From Hymenobacter terrenus (lineage in GTDB: Bacteria > Bacteroidota > Bacteroidia > Cytophagales > Hymenobacteraceae), in NCBI RefSeq assembly GCF_000972495.1, contig NZ_LATM01000016.1, forward strand, positions 58,794 through 122,793: DNA of 64,000 bases. Reading direction: 5' to 3'. The notes under the pieces were generated by a model. That model searched no databases. It was given only the letters and a program-made list of their open reading frames with translations, and was not told the origin of the DNA. A program made the position numbers and the translations under genes. Positions 8,664 through 16,144 of this stretch are shown piece by piece. Numbering within the stretch: the first letter of the stretch is position 1; the number at the start of each line of letters is the position of its first letter.

Positions 8664-9188
8664 ATGCCTTCTTTAATTCTACCAACCTTTGAGCAATTAA
8701 AAAAGAACTATCCGACTGGTTCAAGCTTCTCGCAAGTCAAAAAAGATATTGGCGGAGGGGTGACGCAAGAATAGCTAGGCGATAACACCTGTGTTATTCG
8801 AATGAGTAAGGCATTTAATTACGAAGGCTCTGGAAATCTTATTCCTGGTAGCTATCCAGGGTTACTGACGGTAAAGGGTGCTGATAAGCTTAATTATGCT
8901 GTTCGGGTCACTGAGTTCATTGATTATTTAAGCAAACAGTATGGTGCGGCCGATATTATTAAATTAGGCGAAGCTATTGAAGAAGATGCTTTTTGGGGCA
9001 AAACTGGAATTATTGCCTGGAGTGTAAATGGCTAGGGCGACGCTCGTGGTCATTTCACCCTCTGGGATGGTCAGAAGGGCCTGTATGTGGGTGGGCATGA
9101 CTACTGGGCCATGCCGAAAAAGAAACTTCCTGCCGTGAAAGGCGTCGTGCCGCCCTATCTAATTAAATCGCAACTCTGGCTTTGCTAA
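8664..9188 (+). pseudogene. Tae4-type T6SS amidase gene with two in-frame TAG codons
   Basis: One uninterrupted frame of 175 codons runs from the ATG at 8664 to the TAA at 9186, broken only by TAG at codon 37 (8772-8774) and codon 124 (9033-9035). The protein follows the Tae4 pattern: PTFEQLKKNYP at the start, NTCVIRMSKAFNY with the expected catalytic Cys43 (Tae4 enzymes have it near 44), YAVRVTEFIDYL, KTGIIAWSVNG and GHFTLWDG with the catalytic His130. Tae4 proteins are amidases delivered by type VI secretion that cut peptidoglycan cross-links. No frameshift or loss of catalytic residues is seen, so decay is recent or the ambers are read through. The first stop removes Cys43, so the gene is dead unless suppressed or restarted at 8802. 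Confidence 0.75.
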
Positions 9189-9213
9189 CCGCAGCTGGCA
9201 ATCCCTATCTTTG
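9181..9213 (+). promoter_or_regulatory. rnpB promoter (TTTG-N21-TATCTTTG)
   Basis: TTTG at 9181-9184 and TATCTTTG at 9206-9213 are 21 bp apart, matching the Bacteroidota -33/-7 pattern. Initiation about 5-7 bp later agrees with the 5' end of RNase P RNA. The -33 box overlaps the last codons of the broken amidase gene. Confidence 0.75.
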
Positions 9214-9217
9214 CCCG

Positions 9218-9633
9218 CAGTGATGAGTCGCCCCACCGCGGCGCTTTCGGGCGACGAGGAAAGTCCGGGCAACGCAGAGCACCCTGCTTCCTAACGGGAA
9301 GGCCTAGCACGCCGCAAGGCAACCTAGGACAGCCAGTGCCACAGAAAACTACCGCCTACGTGGCCTTTCGAGGCCGCCGGTAAGGGTGAAAAGGTGCGGT
9401 AAGAGCGCACCAGCGGGCGGGTGACCGTCCCGGCTGGGTAAACCTCAGGGGTTGAAAGACCAAATAAGCTGGTACGCCGGCGCGGCCTTCGGGCGGCACC
9501 GGCACCGGGCGGCTCGTCCGGCGCCAGCGGGTAGGTTGATGGAGCCTTTCCGCGAGGACTGGCCTAGATAAATGGTGGGGACGCGCCCCCAGGCACGGAC
9601 AAAACCCGGCTTACAGACCCATCACCACTCATC
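9218..9633 (+). ncRNA. rnpB: RNase P RNA (bacterial type A-like)
   Basis: Catalytic RNA of the tRNA 5'-processing ribozyme. The conserved P4 5' strand is visible at 9267-9281 (gaggaaagtccgggc), the internal acagaaaactaccgcc block near 9350, and the conserved 3' block acaaaacccggcttacagac near 9600-9617. The ends pair as helix P1 (tgatgagt at 9221-9228 with actcatca at 9627-9634). The length, about 415 nt, suits Bacteroidota. It has its own promoter and terminator. A truncated copy of its first about 77 bases lies 1.1 kb upstream. Confidence 0.95.
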
Positions 9634-9670
9634 AAAAGGGCCGTCGCAATTGTATTGCGGCGGCCCTTTT
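9634..9670 (+). terminator. rnpB terminator
   Basis: A 10-bp perfect stem (aaaagggccg / cggccctttt) with a further 6-bp inner stem and a ttgta loop, ending in tttt. It immediately follows P1 of rnpB. Confidence 0.9.
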
Positions 9671-9710
9671 GATTTTGGCGAAGACCAGAGTGTCATGCCG
9701 AGCGCAGCTT

Positions 9711-10151
9711 TTACTTCTTGTTTGCCGTCCGCACGGCTTTCACTTCGGCCGCCGTCACGGCGCTGGCTTTGTTGCCGAAGTTGTTGCGCACGTAGGTCAG
9801 GACGTCGGCCATTTGCTGGTCGGTGAGAAAGTCCTGCGAGGGCATCACGTTGTTGTAGGGCTCGTCGTTGATATCCACGCCTTGCAGGCCGTTGACCAGC
9901 ACGTTTATCAGGCGGGTTTTGTCGCCCAGCACGTAGTCAGTTTTGGTGAGGGGCGGGTTCAGGCCGTCTACCCCACCACCATCAGCCTGGTGACAGGTCA
10001 GGCAATATTGGGTGTAAATGGATTTGCCCTTGAGCAGGGAAGCCGCCGGTATACCGGCGGTAGCCGCCATTTTGGCGGCGGGTTTTTTCTGGGCCAACAC
10101 TGGCCCGCTACCCAGCGCAAGCAGGGCCATTATAGCGAGAGTCTTCTTCAC
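9711..10151 (-). CDS. class I cytochrome c, periplasmic
   Basis: 146 aa with signal peptide MKKTLAIMALLALGSGPVLA. The haem attachment site CLTCH is at 50-54 and the distal methionine ligand is probably Met103 in NVMPSQDF; the pattern SIYTQYCLTCH...GLNPPL...MPSQ...ADVLTYVRNNFGN is that of mono-haem electron carriers. It starts 8 bp downstream of the dehydrogenase gene on the same strand, so the pair is an operon in which this cytochrome most likely takes electrons from the dehydrogenase. Confidence 0.9.
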   Translation of the reverse strand: MKKTLAIMALLALGSGPVLAQKKPAAKMAATAGIPAASLLKGKSIYTQYCLTCHQADGGGVDGLNPPLTKTDYVLGDKTRLINVLVNGLQGVDINDEPYNNVMPSQDFLTDQQMADVLTYVRNNFGNKASAVTAAEVKAVRTANKK

Positions 10152-10159
10152 GAAAGCAC

Positions 10160-11446
10160 TTATTTCTTGTTGTATACGATGCGGTAAATGGTTCCTGCCT
10201 TGTCGTCGGAAACGTAGAGCGAGCCGTCCGGGCCCTGGGCCAGGCCGCAGGGCTTGTGGTCGGCCCGACCGGTGGCTATTTTTTCGGGCGAGCCCGCGAA
10301 GTTATCCGCGAACACCTCCCAATCACCGGCCGGCTTGCCGTCTTTGAAGGGCTGAAAGACTACGTAATAGCCTTTCTGGGGCTCGGGCGCCCGGTTCCAG
10401 GAGCCGTGGAAAGCGATGAAGGCACCGTTGCGATACTTCTCGGGGAACATGGTGCCGGTATAGAACAGCAAGCCGTTGGGGGCCATGTGCGCAGGGTAAG
10501 CGGCAGCGGGCTCCAGGTACTTGGGGTCGGCTTCCTTCTTGCCGTCGCCGCCATACTCGGGGGCCAGCATCTTCTTGCGCTGAATAGGGTCGTAGTACAG
10601 GTAGGGCCAGCCGGCATTATCGCCTTTCTTGAGGGCGTAGAGGCACTCTGCCGGTCGCTCAGCCGACTGTTTCGTGTCGTACAGCTCCGGAAAAGTGTCG
10701 TGCAGCTGGTCGCGGCCGTGCTGCATCACAAAGAGCCCGTTGACCTGCTGGTTCCAGTCGAGGCCCACCACATTGCGCAGGCCGGTGGCGTAACGGGTGC
10801 CACTGCCGTAACCCTGATTGAGCTTGTCGGCCCGAAACTGCCAGATGCCCCCCGCCGAATCCAGCACGGGGCAATTCGGCTGGCCGAGCGAGCCTTTCTG
10901 GCGGTCCTTCACCTGGCAGGAGTTGGAATACGCCCCGATGTTAACGTAGATATTTCCCGCGTTATCGAGCGCAATAGATTTGCTCTCGTGCTGACGGCGA
11001 TTAATCAGCCCCGTAATTATTTTCTCGGGCTGCGCGGGGTTGGTTACTTCACCCTTGGCATCCAGCTTGTAGCGAAATACTTCCTGGTCGGACGAGGCGT
11101 ACAGATAACCGTCTTTGGTGGCGATGCCCGTGCCCCCGTAGCTGCCAAAGCCACCCGTGACGGTGGCTTTGCCGGTGGGCGCCTCATGTAGCACCAGAAT
11201 GCCTTTGCCGTCTTTGGTGGGCCGGTTCAGCTTGACGTAAATGTTGCCCTGCGGCGTCACGGTGAGGTGCCGGGTGCGGGCACCGGTTTCGGCCACCACC
11301 AAGGCTCCGAAGCCGGTGGGCAGCTTCAGTCCCGCGTTGTCGGGGTCGGCCACCACGGTCGTCCCCTTGTTGGTAAGGGCATAAAGGGACAGGCTGCCGA
11401 CCAGGACCGTCGAGAGTAACAAGGGACGAAGCAGGGTGCTTTTCAT
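10160..11446 (-). CDS. secreted sorbosone/glucose-type dehydrogenase (PQQ-dependent beta-propeller)
   Basis: 428 aa from the ATG at 11446; 27 further in-frame codons upstream lack a sensible signal. MKSTLLRPLLLSTVLVGSLSLYA is the export signal. The body is a beta-propeller of the soluble aldose dehydrogenase/L-sorbosone dehydrogenase family: LPTGFGALVVAE, SKSIALDNAGNIYVNIG, GIWQFRADKLNQGYG, FVMQHGRDQLHDTFPELY, NGLLFYTGTMFPEKYRNGAFIAFHGSWNR and CGLAQGPDGSLYVSDDKAGTIYRI. These enzymes usually hold PQQ and oxidise sugars in the periplasm. The substrate is not predictable. The adjacent cytochrome c is the likely electron acceptor. Confidence 0.85.
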   Translation of the reverse strand: MKSTLLRPLLLSTVLVGSLSLYALTNKGTTVVADPDNAGLKLPTGFGALVVAETGARTRHLTVTPQGNIYVKLNRPTKDGKGILVLHEAPTGKATVTGGFGSYGGTGIATKDGYLYASSDQEVFRYKLDAKGEVTNPAQPEKIITGLINRRQHESKSIALDNAGNIYVNIGAYSNSCQVKDRQKGSLGQPNCPVLDSAGGIWQFRADKLNQGYGSGTRYATGLRNVVGLDWNQQVNGLFVMQHGRDQLHDTFPELYDTKQSAERPAECLYALKKGDNAGWPYLYYDPIQRKKMLAPEYGGDGKKEADPKYLEPAAAYPAHMAPNGLLFYTGTMFPEKYRNGAFIAFHGSWNRAPEPQKGYYVVFQPFKDGKPAGDWEVFADNFAGSPEKIATGRADHKPCGLAQGPDGSLYVSDDKAGTIYRIVYNKK

Positions 11447-11755
11447 AAAGGAATTGGTGTAAGAATGATTTAGACCGGTTTTCTCGCTGGCGTATGCGGC
11501 GCGGCTACGAAATCTCATGTGCCCCACCTAACGGGCCCGGCCCCGAACCCCGGGGAGTCTGATGGCCGGCACCCCAACCGGAGAAGGACGATAGTAGTTA
11601 ACGATTAAACTGCCCAAAAGCAGCAAAAGCTGAGTCGACGGGCGAATATAGCGGCTGCCGATTAGGTTGGCGGTTTGCAGAGGTAGAATCATGGCGCCCG
11701 GCTTTATTGTTACCTTCGCTTTGTTCCGTGCGCTTCTATTCTCTTTTCATTTCCC
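11447..11755. other. divergent intergenic region, nothing else seen
   Basis: About 310 bp separate the dehydrogenase start from the regulator start. There is no ORF worth keeping. A TACCTTCG near 11711 is one base off the TAnnTTTG -7 box and would suit the regulator gene, but no clear -33 box accompanies it. Confidence 0.5.
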
Positions 11756-12919
11756 ATGCCCCGTATTCTCATCATCGACGACGAAAAAGCCATCCGCAAT
11801 ACGCTGAAAGAAATTCTGGAGTTCGAAAGTTACACCGTTGACCAAGCTGAGGACGGCCCCGCCGGCCTCGACATGCTCATCCAGCAGCGCTACGACGTGG
11901 TACTCTGCGACATTAGAATGCCCAAGATGGATGGCCTCGAAGTTCTCACCCGCGCCCAGGCCATGGGCACGGATGCGGCCTTTATCATGGTCTCGGCCCA
12001 CGGCAGCATCGACACGGCCGTGGAAGCCACCAAGAAAGGCGCCTACGACTTCCTGCCCAAGCCGCCCGACCTGAACCGCCTGCTCGTCACGGTGCGCAAC
12101 GCCCTCGACCGCACCAAGCTGGTGACCGAAACGAAGACGCTGAAAAAGAAGCTCTCCGTCGCCAAAGGCTCGGCAATGGTGGGCTCCTCGGCCGCCCTGG
12201 GTGCCGTGCGCAAAGCCATCGAAAAAGTAGCGCCCACTGACGCCCGGGTACTCATCACCGGCCCCAACGGCGCCGGCAAAGAAATGGTGGCCCGCCAGCT
12301 CCACGAGCTAAGCCAGCGCGCCCAGGGACCCATGGTGGAGGTAAACTGCGCCGCCATTCCCTCTGAGCTGATTGAGAGCGAGCTGTTCGGCCACGAAAAA
12401 GGCTCCTTCACCTCGGCCGTGAAACAGCGCATCGGCAAGTTTGAGCAAGCCGATGGTGGCACGCTCTTTCTCGACGAAATCGGCGACATGAGCCTCTCGG
12501 CCCAGGCCAAAGTACTCCGCGCTTTGCAGGAAAACAAAATCACCCGCGTGGGCGGCGAAAAAGAAATTTCGGTGAACGTGCGCGTGCTCGCCGCCACCAA
12601 CAAAGACCTGATGCAGGAAATCGCCGACCGTAATTTCCGCGAAGACCTGTACCACCGCCTCTCGGTCATTCTAATTCAGGTACCAGCCCTGAACGACCGC
12701 CGCGACGACATTCCCGAACTCATTCAGAAGTTCCTCAACGACATTGCCGCCGACTACGGTAACAAGCCCAAGAAAATAGACGCTGCAGCCCTGGAGTACT
12801 TAAAAGGCCTGGACTGGCGCGGCAACATCCGCGAGCTGCGCAACGTGGTAGAACGCCTCGTCATTATGAGCGACGATACCATTTCGGAAGGCGACGCACG
12901 AGCCTTCGCGGGGAAGTAA
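11756..12919 (+). CDS. NtrC-like response regulator, receiver + AAA+, no HTH
   Basis: 387 aa. Residues 1-120 are a receiver with the acidic pocket DDE at 8-10, phospho-acceptor Asp52 and Lys102. Residues 140-370 are a sigma-54 activator AAA+ domain: Walker A GPNGAGKE (169-176), Walker B GTLFLDEI (235-242), and the R-finger segment FREDLYHRL. The sigma-54 contact loop, usually GAFTGA, reads GSFTSA (216-221). The protein stops right after the AAA+ domain (GDARAFAGK), so the usual Fis-type DNA-binding domain is absent. It may act from solution or without DNA binding. No kinase gene is adjacent. Confidence 0.9.
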   Translation: MPRILIIDDEKAIRNTLKEILEFESYTVDQAEDGPAGLDMLIQQRYDVVLCDIRMPKMDGLEVLTRAQAMGTDAAFIMVSAHGSIDTAVEATKKGAYDFLPKPPDLNRLLVTVRNALDRTKLVTETKTLKKKLSVAKGSAMVGSSAALGAVRKAIEKVAPTDARVLITGPNGAGKEMVARQLHELSQRAQGPMVEVNCAAIPSELIESELFGHEKGSFTSAVKQRIGKFEQADGGTLFLDEIGDMSLSAQAKVLRALQENKITRVGGEKEISVNVRVLAATNKDLMQEIADRNFREDLYHRLSVILIQVPALNDRRDDIPELIQKFLNDIAADYGNKPKKIDAAALEYLKGLDWRGNIRELRNVVERLVIMSDDTISEGDARAFAGK

Positions 12920-12932
12920 AACGGATGATAAG

Positions 12933-12975
12933 TTGATGACACGGAGTCGTACCAGGTACGACTCCGTGTCATCAA
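12933..12975. terminator. perfect 21-bp hairpin
   Basis: Two perfect 21-base arms (first half ttgatgacacggagtcgtac) around a single unpaired base. Strong terminator shape downstream of the regulator, though no T-run follows. Confidence 0.65.
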
Positions 12976-13087
12976 GAGGGCCTTCCCAAGAAAAGAGCCT
13001 TATCCGCTAATTTGATGCGCGGCGCCTGCGAACAGAGGTACCAATGCCACTCTGGCTTCTTACATCACTCATTTTTATCTAAAATTC

Positions 13088-14353
13088 ATGCTATTCAGCC
13101 CCGCATATCGACGGTTACTCTTATTATTACTCCTGCTTTTCAGTGCCGGAACAGCGAATGCCATCCGGGTCAGTGCTTACCAAGTAGCTGCGCAAATTAA
13201 TGCTGACCAGAAGCTCGTAACCGTTGACATGACCCTCACGCTTCAGTCCAATGGGGAAGACAGCGTTTATCTCCTTTTGAATAAGAACGCCCAAATAATG
13301 AGCATTACCTCTGGCAAACAGGCACTGCCCTATATTTTCAGAGTAAAAGGAACCAGCGACAATATGTTTTTGGAAGATGGCCGCCGACTAACGATTAAAA
13401 CAACTTCACTGGCGGCTGGAACAAATCAACTCCGCTTTCGCTACAGCTGCATCTTCTCGGACCTACGGCACGGCGGCACTTCGTTCACAGATGACTTAAT
13501 AGAGCTGAACCTGTATGCGGCATGGTTTCCTTTAAATTTTGACTATGGACGCTTTACCCATCACATTCGCCTTCAAGTACCGCCCGACTTTACGGTCTCG
13601 GGCACTGGCGTTGTCAGCCACAAGTCGGATAATTGGGAGCTTGTACGGACCCAGCCTGATAATGACATGGTAGTGCTAGCTTCAAAAAAAATAAAAACCA
13701 AATTATTTCAGCAAAACAACGGCGCCATTCGAATTCATTATATCAATTTGACTGATGCCCAGGCTGACTCTACGCTGGCTTTGTGCAAAGACGTTTATAG
13801 TTACCTGCAAAGCCTGTTTGGGAGTGCGAACGGACGTAATTTAACCGTGTTTATTGATCCGACCAAAGGCATTACTTCCTATTCCCGCAGTGGTTTTATT
13901 GCCTTACAAACCAAAGGCAAGACACCAGCCGAAATTAGCTTTTTAATTGGCCATGAGATTGGCCATTTTTGGTGGAACAAAGCCAACAAGACCACGTGGG
14001 AGGACTGGCTTAATGAATCCTTTGCCGAATACAGTGCCCTACTATATCTAAAGCGGCAGCGGGGCCAGGTGGCATTCGACCAGAAAATAGAGTCTTATCA
14101 AAAACAAACACAGACTTCGCCGCCGATTCGCAACCTGAATCGGGAGGCTAACGGGGCTGGAAATGTTTTGTATAAGAAGGGACCGGTAGTGCTGTACGGC
14201 ATACAGCAACAAGTTGGAGAAGAGAAATTCCTTAACTGGTTGAAGTTCGTAGCAGAACAAAAGACCTCAACCACTGCTGAACTACTTCAAGGAATCGAAA
14301 CCACATTCTCTGCTGACATGCGGCAATCCGTGGAACAAGCATTAGTGAAATAA
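13088..14353 (+). CDS. M1-like gluzincin peptidase, secreted, short zinc spacing
   Basis: 421 aa with a signal peptide ending near AGTANA. The first 200 residues are a beta-sandwich like M1 N-domains (VTVDMTLTLQSNGEDSVYLLLNK). The catalytic motif is HEIGHFWW followed by WLNESFAEY. Counting from the second His, the Glu of LNES is 17 residues on, so the spacing is HEXXH-x16-E, two residues shorter than the M1 standard. There is no GAMEN loop. It is shorter than usual M1 enzymes (600 aa or more) because the C-terminal helical domain is missing. GC content is lower than that of the neighbours. Confidence 0.8.
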   Translation: MLFSPAYRRLLLLLLLLFSAGTANAIRVSAYQVAAQINADQKLVTVDMTLTLQSNGEDSVYLLLNKNAQIMSITSGKQALPYIFRVKGTSDNMFLEDGRRLTIKTTSLAAGTNQLRFRYSCIFSDLRHGGTSFTDDLIELNLYAAWFPLNFDYGRFTHHIRLQVPPDFTVSGTGVVSHKSDNWELVRTQPDNDMVVLASKKIKTKLFQQNNGAIRIHYINLTDAQADSTLALCKDVYSYLQSLFGSANGRNLTVFIDPTKGITSYSRSGFIALQTKGKTPAEISFLIGHEIGHFWWNKANKTTWEDWLNESFAEYSALLYLKRQRGQVAFDQKIESYQKQTQTSPPIRNLNREANGAGNVLYKKGPVVLYGIQQQVGEEKFLNWLKFVAEQKTSTTAELLQGIETTFSADMRQSVEQALVK

Positions 14354-14389
14354 TCAACAAATCAGGATTTATGCAGCTACAAGCGCCAG

Positions 14390-14434
14390 GATGGCGCGGG
14401 GTCGTACCCCAGTAGGGTTCTACCCCGCGCCATC
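14390..14434. terminator. bidirectional terminator hairpin between convergent genes
   Basis: A 19-bp stem with two mismatches (gatggcgcggggt... / ...accccgcgccatc) and a 7-base loop lies between the stop at 14353 and the stop of the minus-strand gene at 14433. Confidence 0.7.
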
Positions 14435-15437
14435 AACTTGCCAGCTGGTTGCATCCGCGCACGTCCGAATTATCCATCCGGCCCAGCACCTCAAATGAGC
14501 CATCGGGGTGCATACGCGCTAAGTCCTTGGTTTCGATGAATGCGCAGGAATCGATGTTAGCCAAGTCAATAACGTTGATGGCCCCATCTCCCCGGCTGCT
14601 GCCAACCGAGAATGGGTCCGACGGGTCGCGCAGCAGCACGCGCAGCGGGGCGGGACAATGAAACTGGCCATCGCCCAACGAATAGGCCTGGCTGAGCAAC
14701 TCGGTCATGCCATACTCCGAATGAATGCCTGCCGGGCCGAACGCTGCTTGCAGCTCCTGGTGCAGCTCTTCCCGAATCATTTCGCGGCGACGGCCCTTCA
14801 TCCCCCCGGTTTCGAGTACGGTGAGGCCTTGCAGCTCCGGCGCAGGGCCTGCTTCGGTGGCAAAATCGAGCAGCGCATAGCTCACGCCAATGAGCATGAC
14901 GCGGCGGCCGGATACCTGCTTGGCGGCGGCCAGGGCAGCGCGCAGAGCCGCGTGGTCGTGCAGGAAAAATGCGGGCTGCGTCTGGCCCGATTGCCGGGCA
15001 AAATAGTCCACCATTGCAACCAGCGACGACTGCCCTTGCTCCAGATAAGAGGGCAGCAGCGCCAGAAACGTCCAATTAGTGAGCAGGCCGTAGCTTTCCT
15101 CAAAAATTCGGGCGGCGTTTTCGCGGTACAAAGCGGGGTCGCGCACGAGGTGGCGGCTGCGCTGCTGAAGCGTCGTGCCGCTGCTCAAAAACACTTCCTG
15201 GGGCTCCCACTCGGTGGGCGCGGTACGCACGTCGTGGGTTTTAAAGAATTCGATGGGCAGGAAGGGAATATCCGTTATCCGCGTCACGGCCGCCGGGTCG
15301 CGGGCCAGCCGCGCCAGATATTCGGCGTAGGGTGGGCAGTGGGTCGCCTGGTGCCGAAACAGCGCCAGCGCGGCCGCGTCGAAAGCGGCGGCAGTCACTG
15401 TGGGTAGGGTCCGCAAAAAATCATTTCGGAAACTCAT
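14433..15437 (-). CDS. LuxE/PaaK-family acyl-protein synthetase-like enzyme
   Basis: 334 aa, cytosolic. The N-terminal ITDIPFLPIEFFKTHDV and the adenylate-forming signature FLSSGTTLQQRSRH, then ETGGMKGRRREMIREEL, SEYGMTELLSQAYS and a C-terminal FEVLGRMDNSDVRGCNQL, place it in the LuxE acyl-protein synthetase family of adenylate-forming enzymes. In luminous bacteria LuxE activates fatty acids; in Bacteroidota stand-alone homologues occur without lux genes and their substrate is unknown. It is shorter than PaaK-type ligases. No acyl carrier or reductase gene is adjacent. Confidence 0.85.
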   Translation of the reverse strand: MSFRNDFLRTLPTVTAAAFDAAALALFRHQATHCPPYAEYLARLARDPAAVTRITDIPFLPIEFFKTHDVRTAPTEWEPQEVFLSSGTTLQQRSRHLVRDPALYRENAARIFEESYGLLTNWTFLALLPSYLEQGQSSLVAMVDYFARQSGQTQPAFFLHDHAALRAALAAAKQVSGRRVMLIGVSYALLDFATEAGPAPELQGLTVLETGGMKGRRREMIREELHQELQAAFGPAGIHSEYGMTELLSQAYSLGDGQFHCPAPLRVLLRDPSDPFSVGSSRGDGAINVIDLANIDSCAFIETKDLARMHPDGSFEVLGRMDNSDVRGCNQLAS

Positions 15438-15555
15438 GGCTGGGCAACGTGGTTAGCAACGCAAGTCGAACCAACAACCCTCGCCATTCGTTGGAAAAAA
15501 TGTACTTTGGGACCGCGTCGGCCGTTGTATTCCTGACTTATCACTTTCTGTACTT

Positions 15556-16119
15556 ATGAATCTGCTTCGTACCCTGAGTAGGACCGCCCTTCTTTCTTTA
15601 CTTGGAGCGAGCCTCAATGGCTGCGTCAACGCTCCCGACTACGATCTTACGCCAGCTATTGACTTCAAGGAGATTCAGGTGACGCGGATTCCGGCGGCGG
15701 GTGGCTCGCTAGCCGTCGATGAGATAAACTTCTCGCTCAACTTTCGCGACGGCGATGGCGACCTGGGCTTATCGGACGACGACATCAAAGTAGCACCGTG
15801 GAATGCTACCAAGGGCGGCCCAAACGACCGCGGGTTTAGTTTCAACTATTTCATTCAGCCCTATAGAAATGTCGGCGGGACGTGGGTGAAGTTTGTCGTT
15901 CCGGGCAGCTTTGAGGGCGAGTACAACGGCCGGTTTCTGCGCCTCGACCCTGCCGATGCCAAGCCCGCTCCCCTGAAAGGCCAGCTGAACTATAAGCTTC
16001 CCATAAACCTGGATGGGGCTATTTACAGACCCGGCCAGGTTTTTCGGTTTGAAATCAGCATTATGGACCGGGCCTTACGCCAAAGCAACACCATCACGAC
16101 CAGTGAGGTAACGCTTTAG
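15556..16119 (+). CDS. lipoprotein, unknown function
   Basis: 187 aa. The lipobox is SLNGC, giving a lipidated Cys23 followed by VNAPDYD. The most striking motif is NFRDGDGDLGLSDDD (about 60-74), an Asp-rich loop that looks like a calcium site and recurs in Bacteroidota lipoproteins of this size. The remainder is beta-rich. A TACTTTGG near 15501 is close to a -7 box. It is convergent with the E1 dehydrogenase gene, with only 25 bp between the stops. Confidence 0.75.
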   Translation: MNLLRTLSRTALLSLLGASLNGCVNAPDYDLTPAIDFKEIQVTRIPAAGGSLAVDEINFSLNFRDGDGDLGLSDDDIKVAPWNATKGGPNDRGFSFNYFIQPYRNVGGTWVKFVVPGSFEGEYNGRFLRLDPADAKPAPLKGQLNYKLPINLDGAIYRPGQVFRFEISIMDRALRQSNTITTSEVTL

Positions 16120-16144
16120 AGCTACGCCCGGTCCGTTACTGGTC

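Noticed and set aside
10256..11191. 311-codon open frame opposite the dehydrogenase
   Set aside because: Shadow of the beta-propeller gene with no signal or motif.
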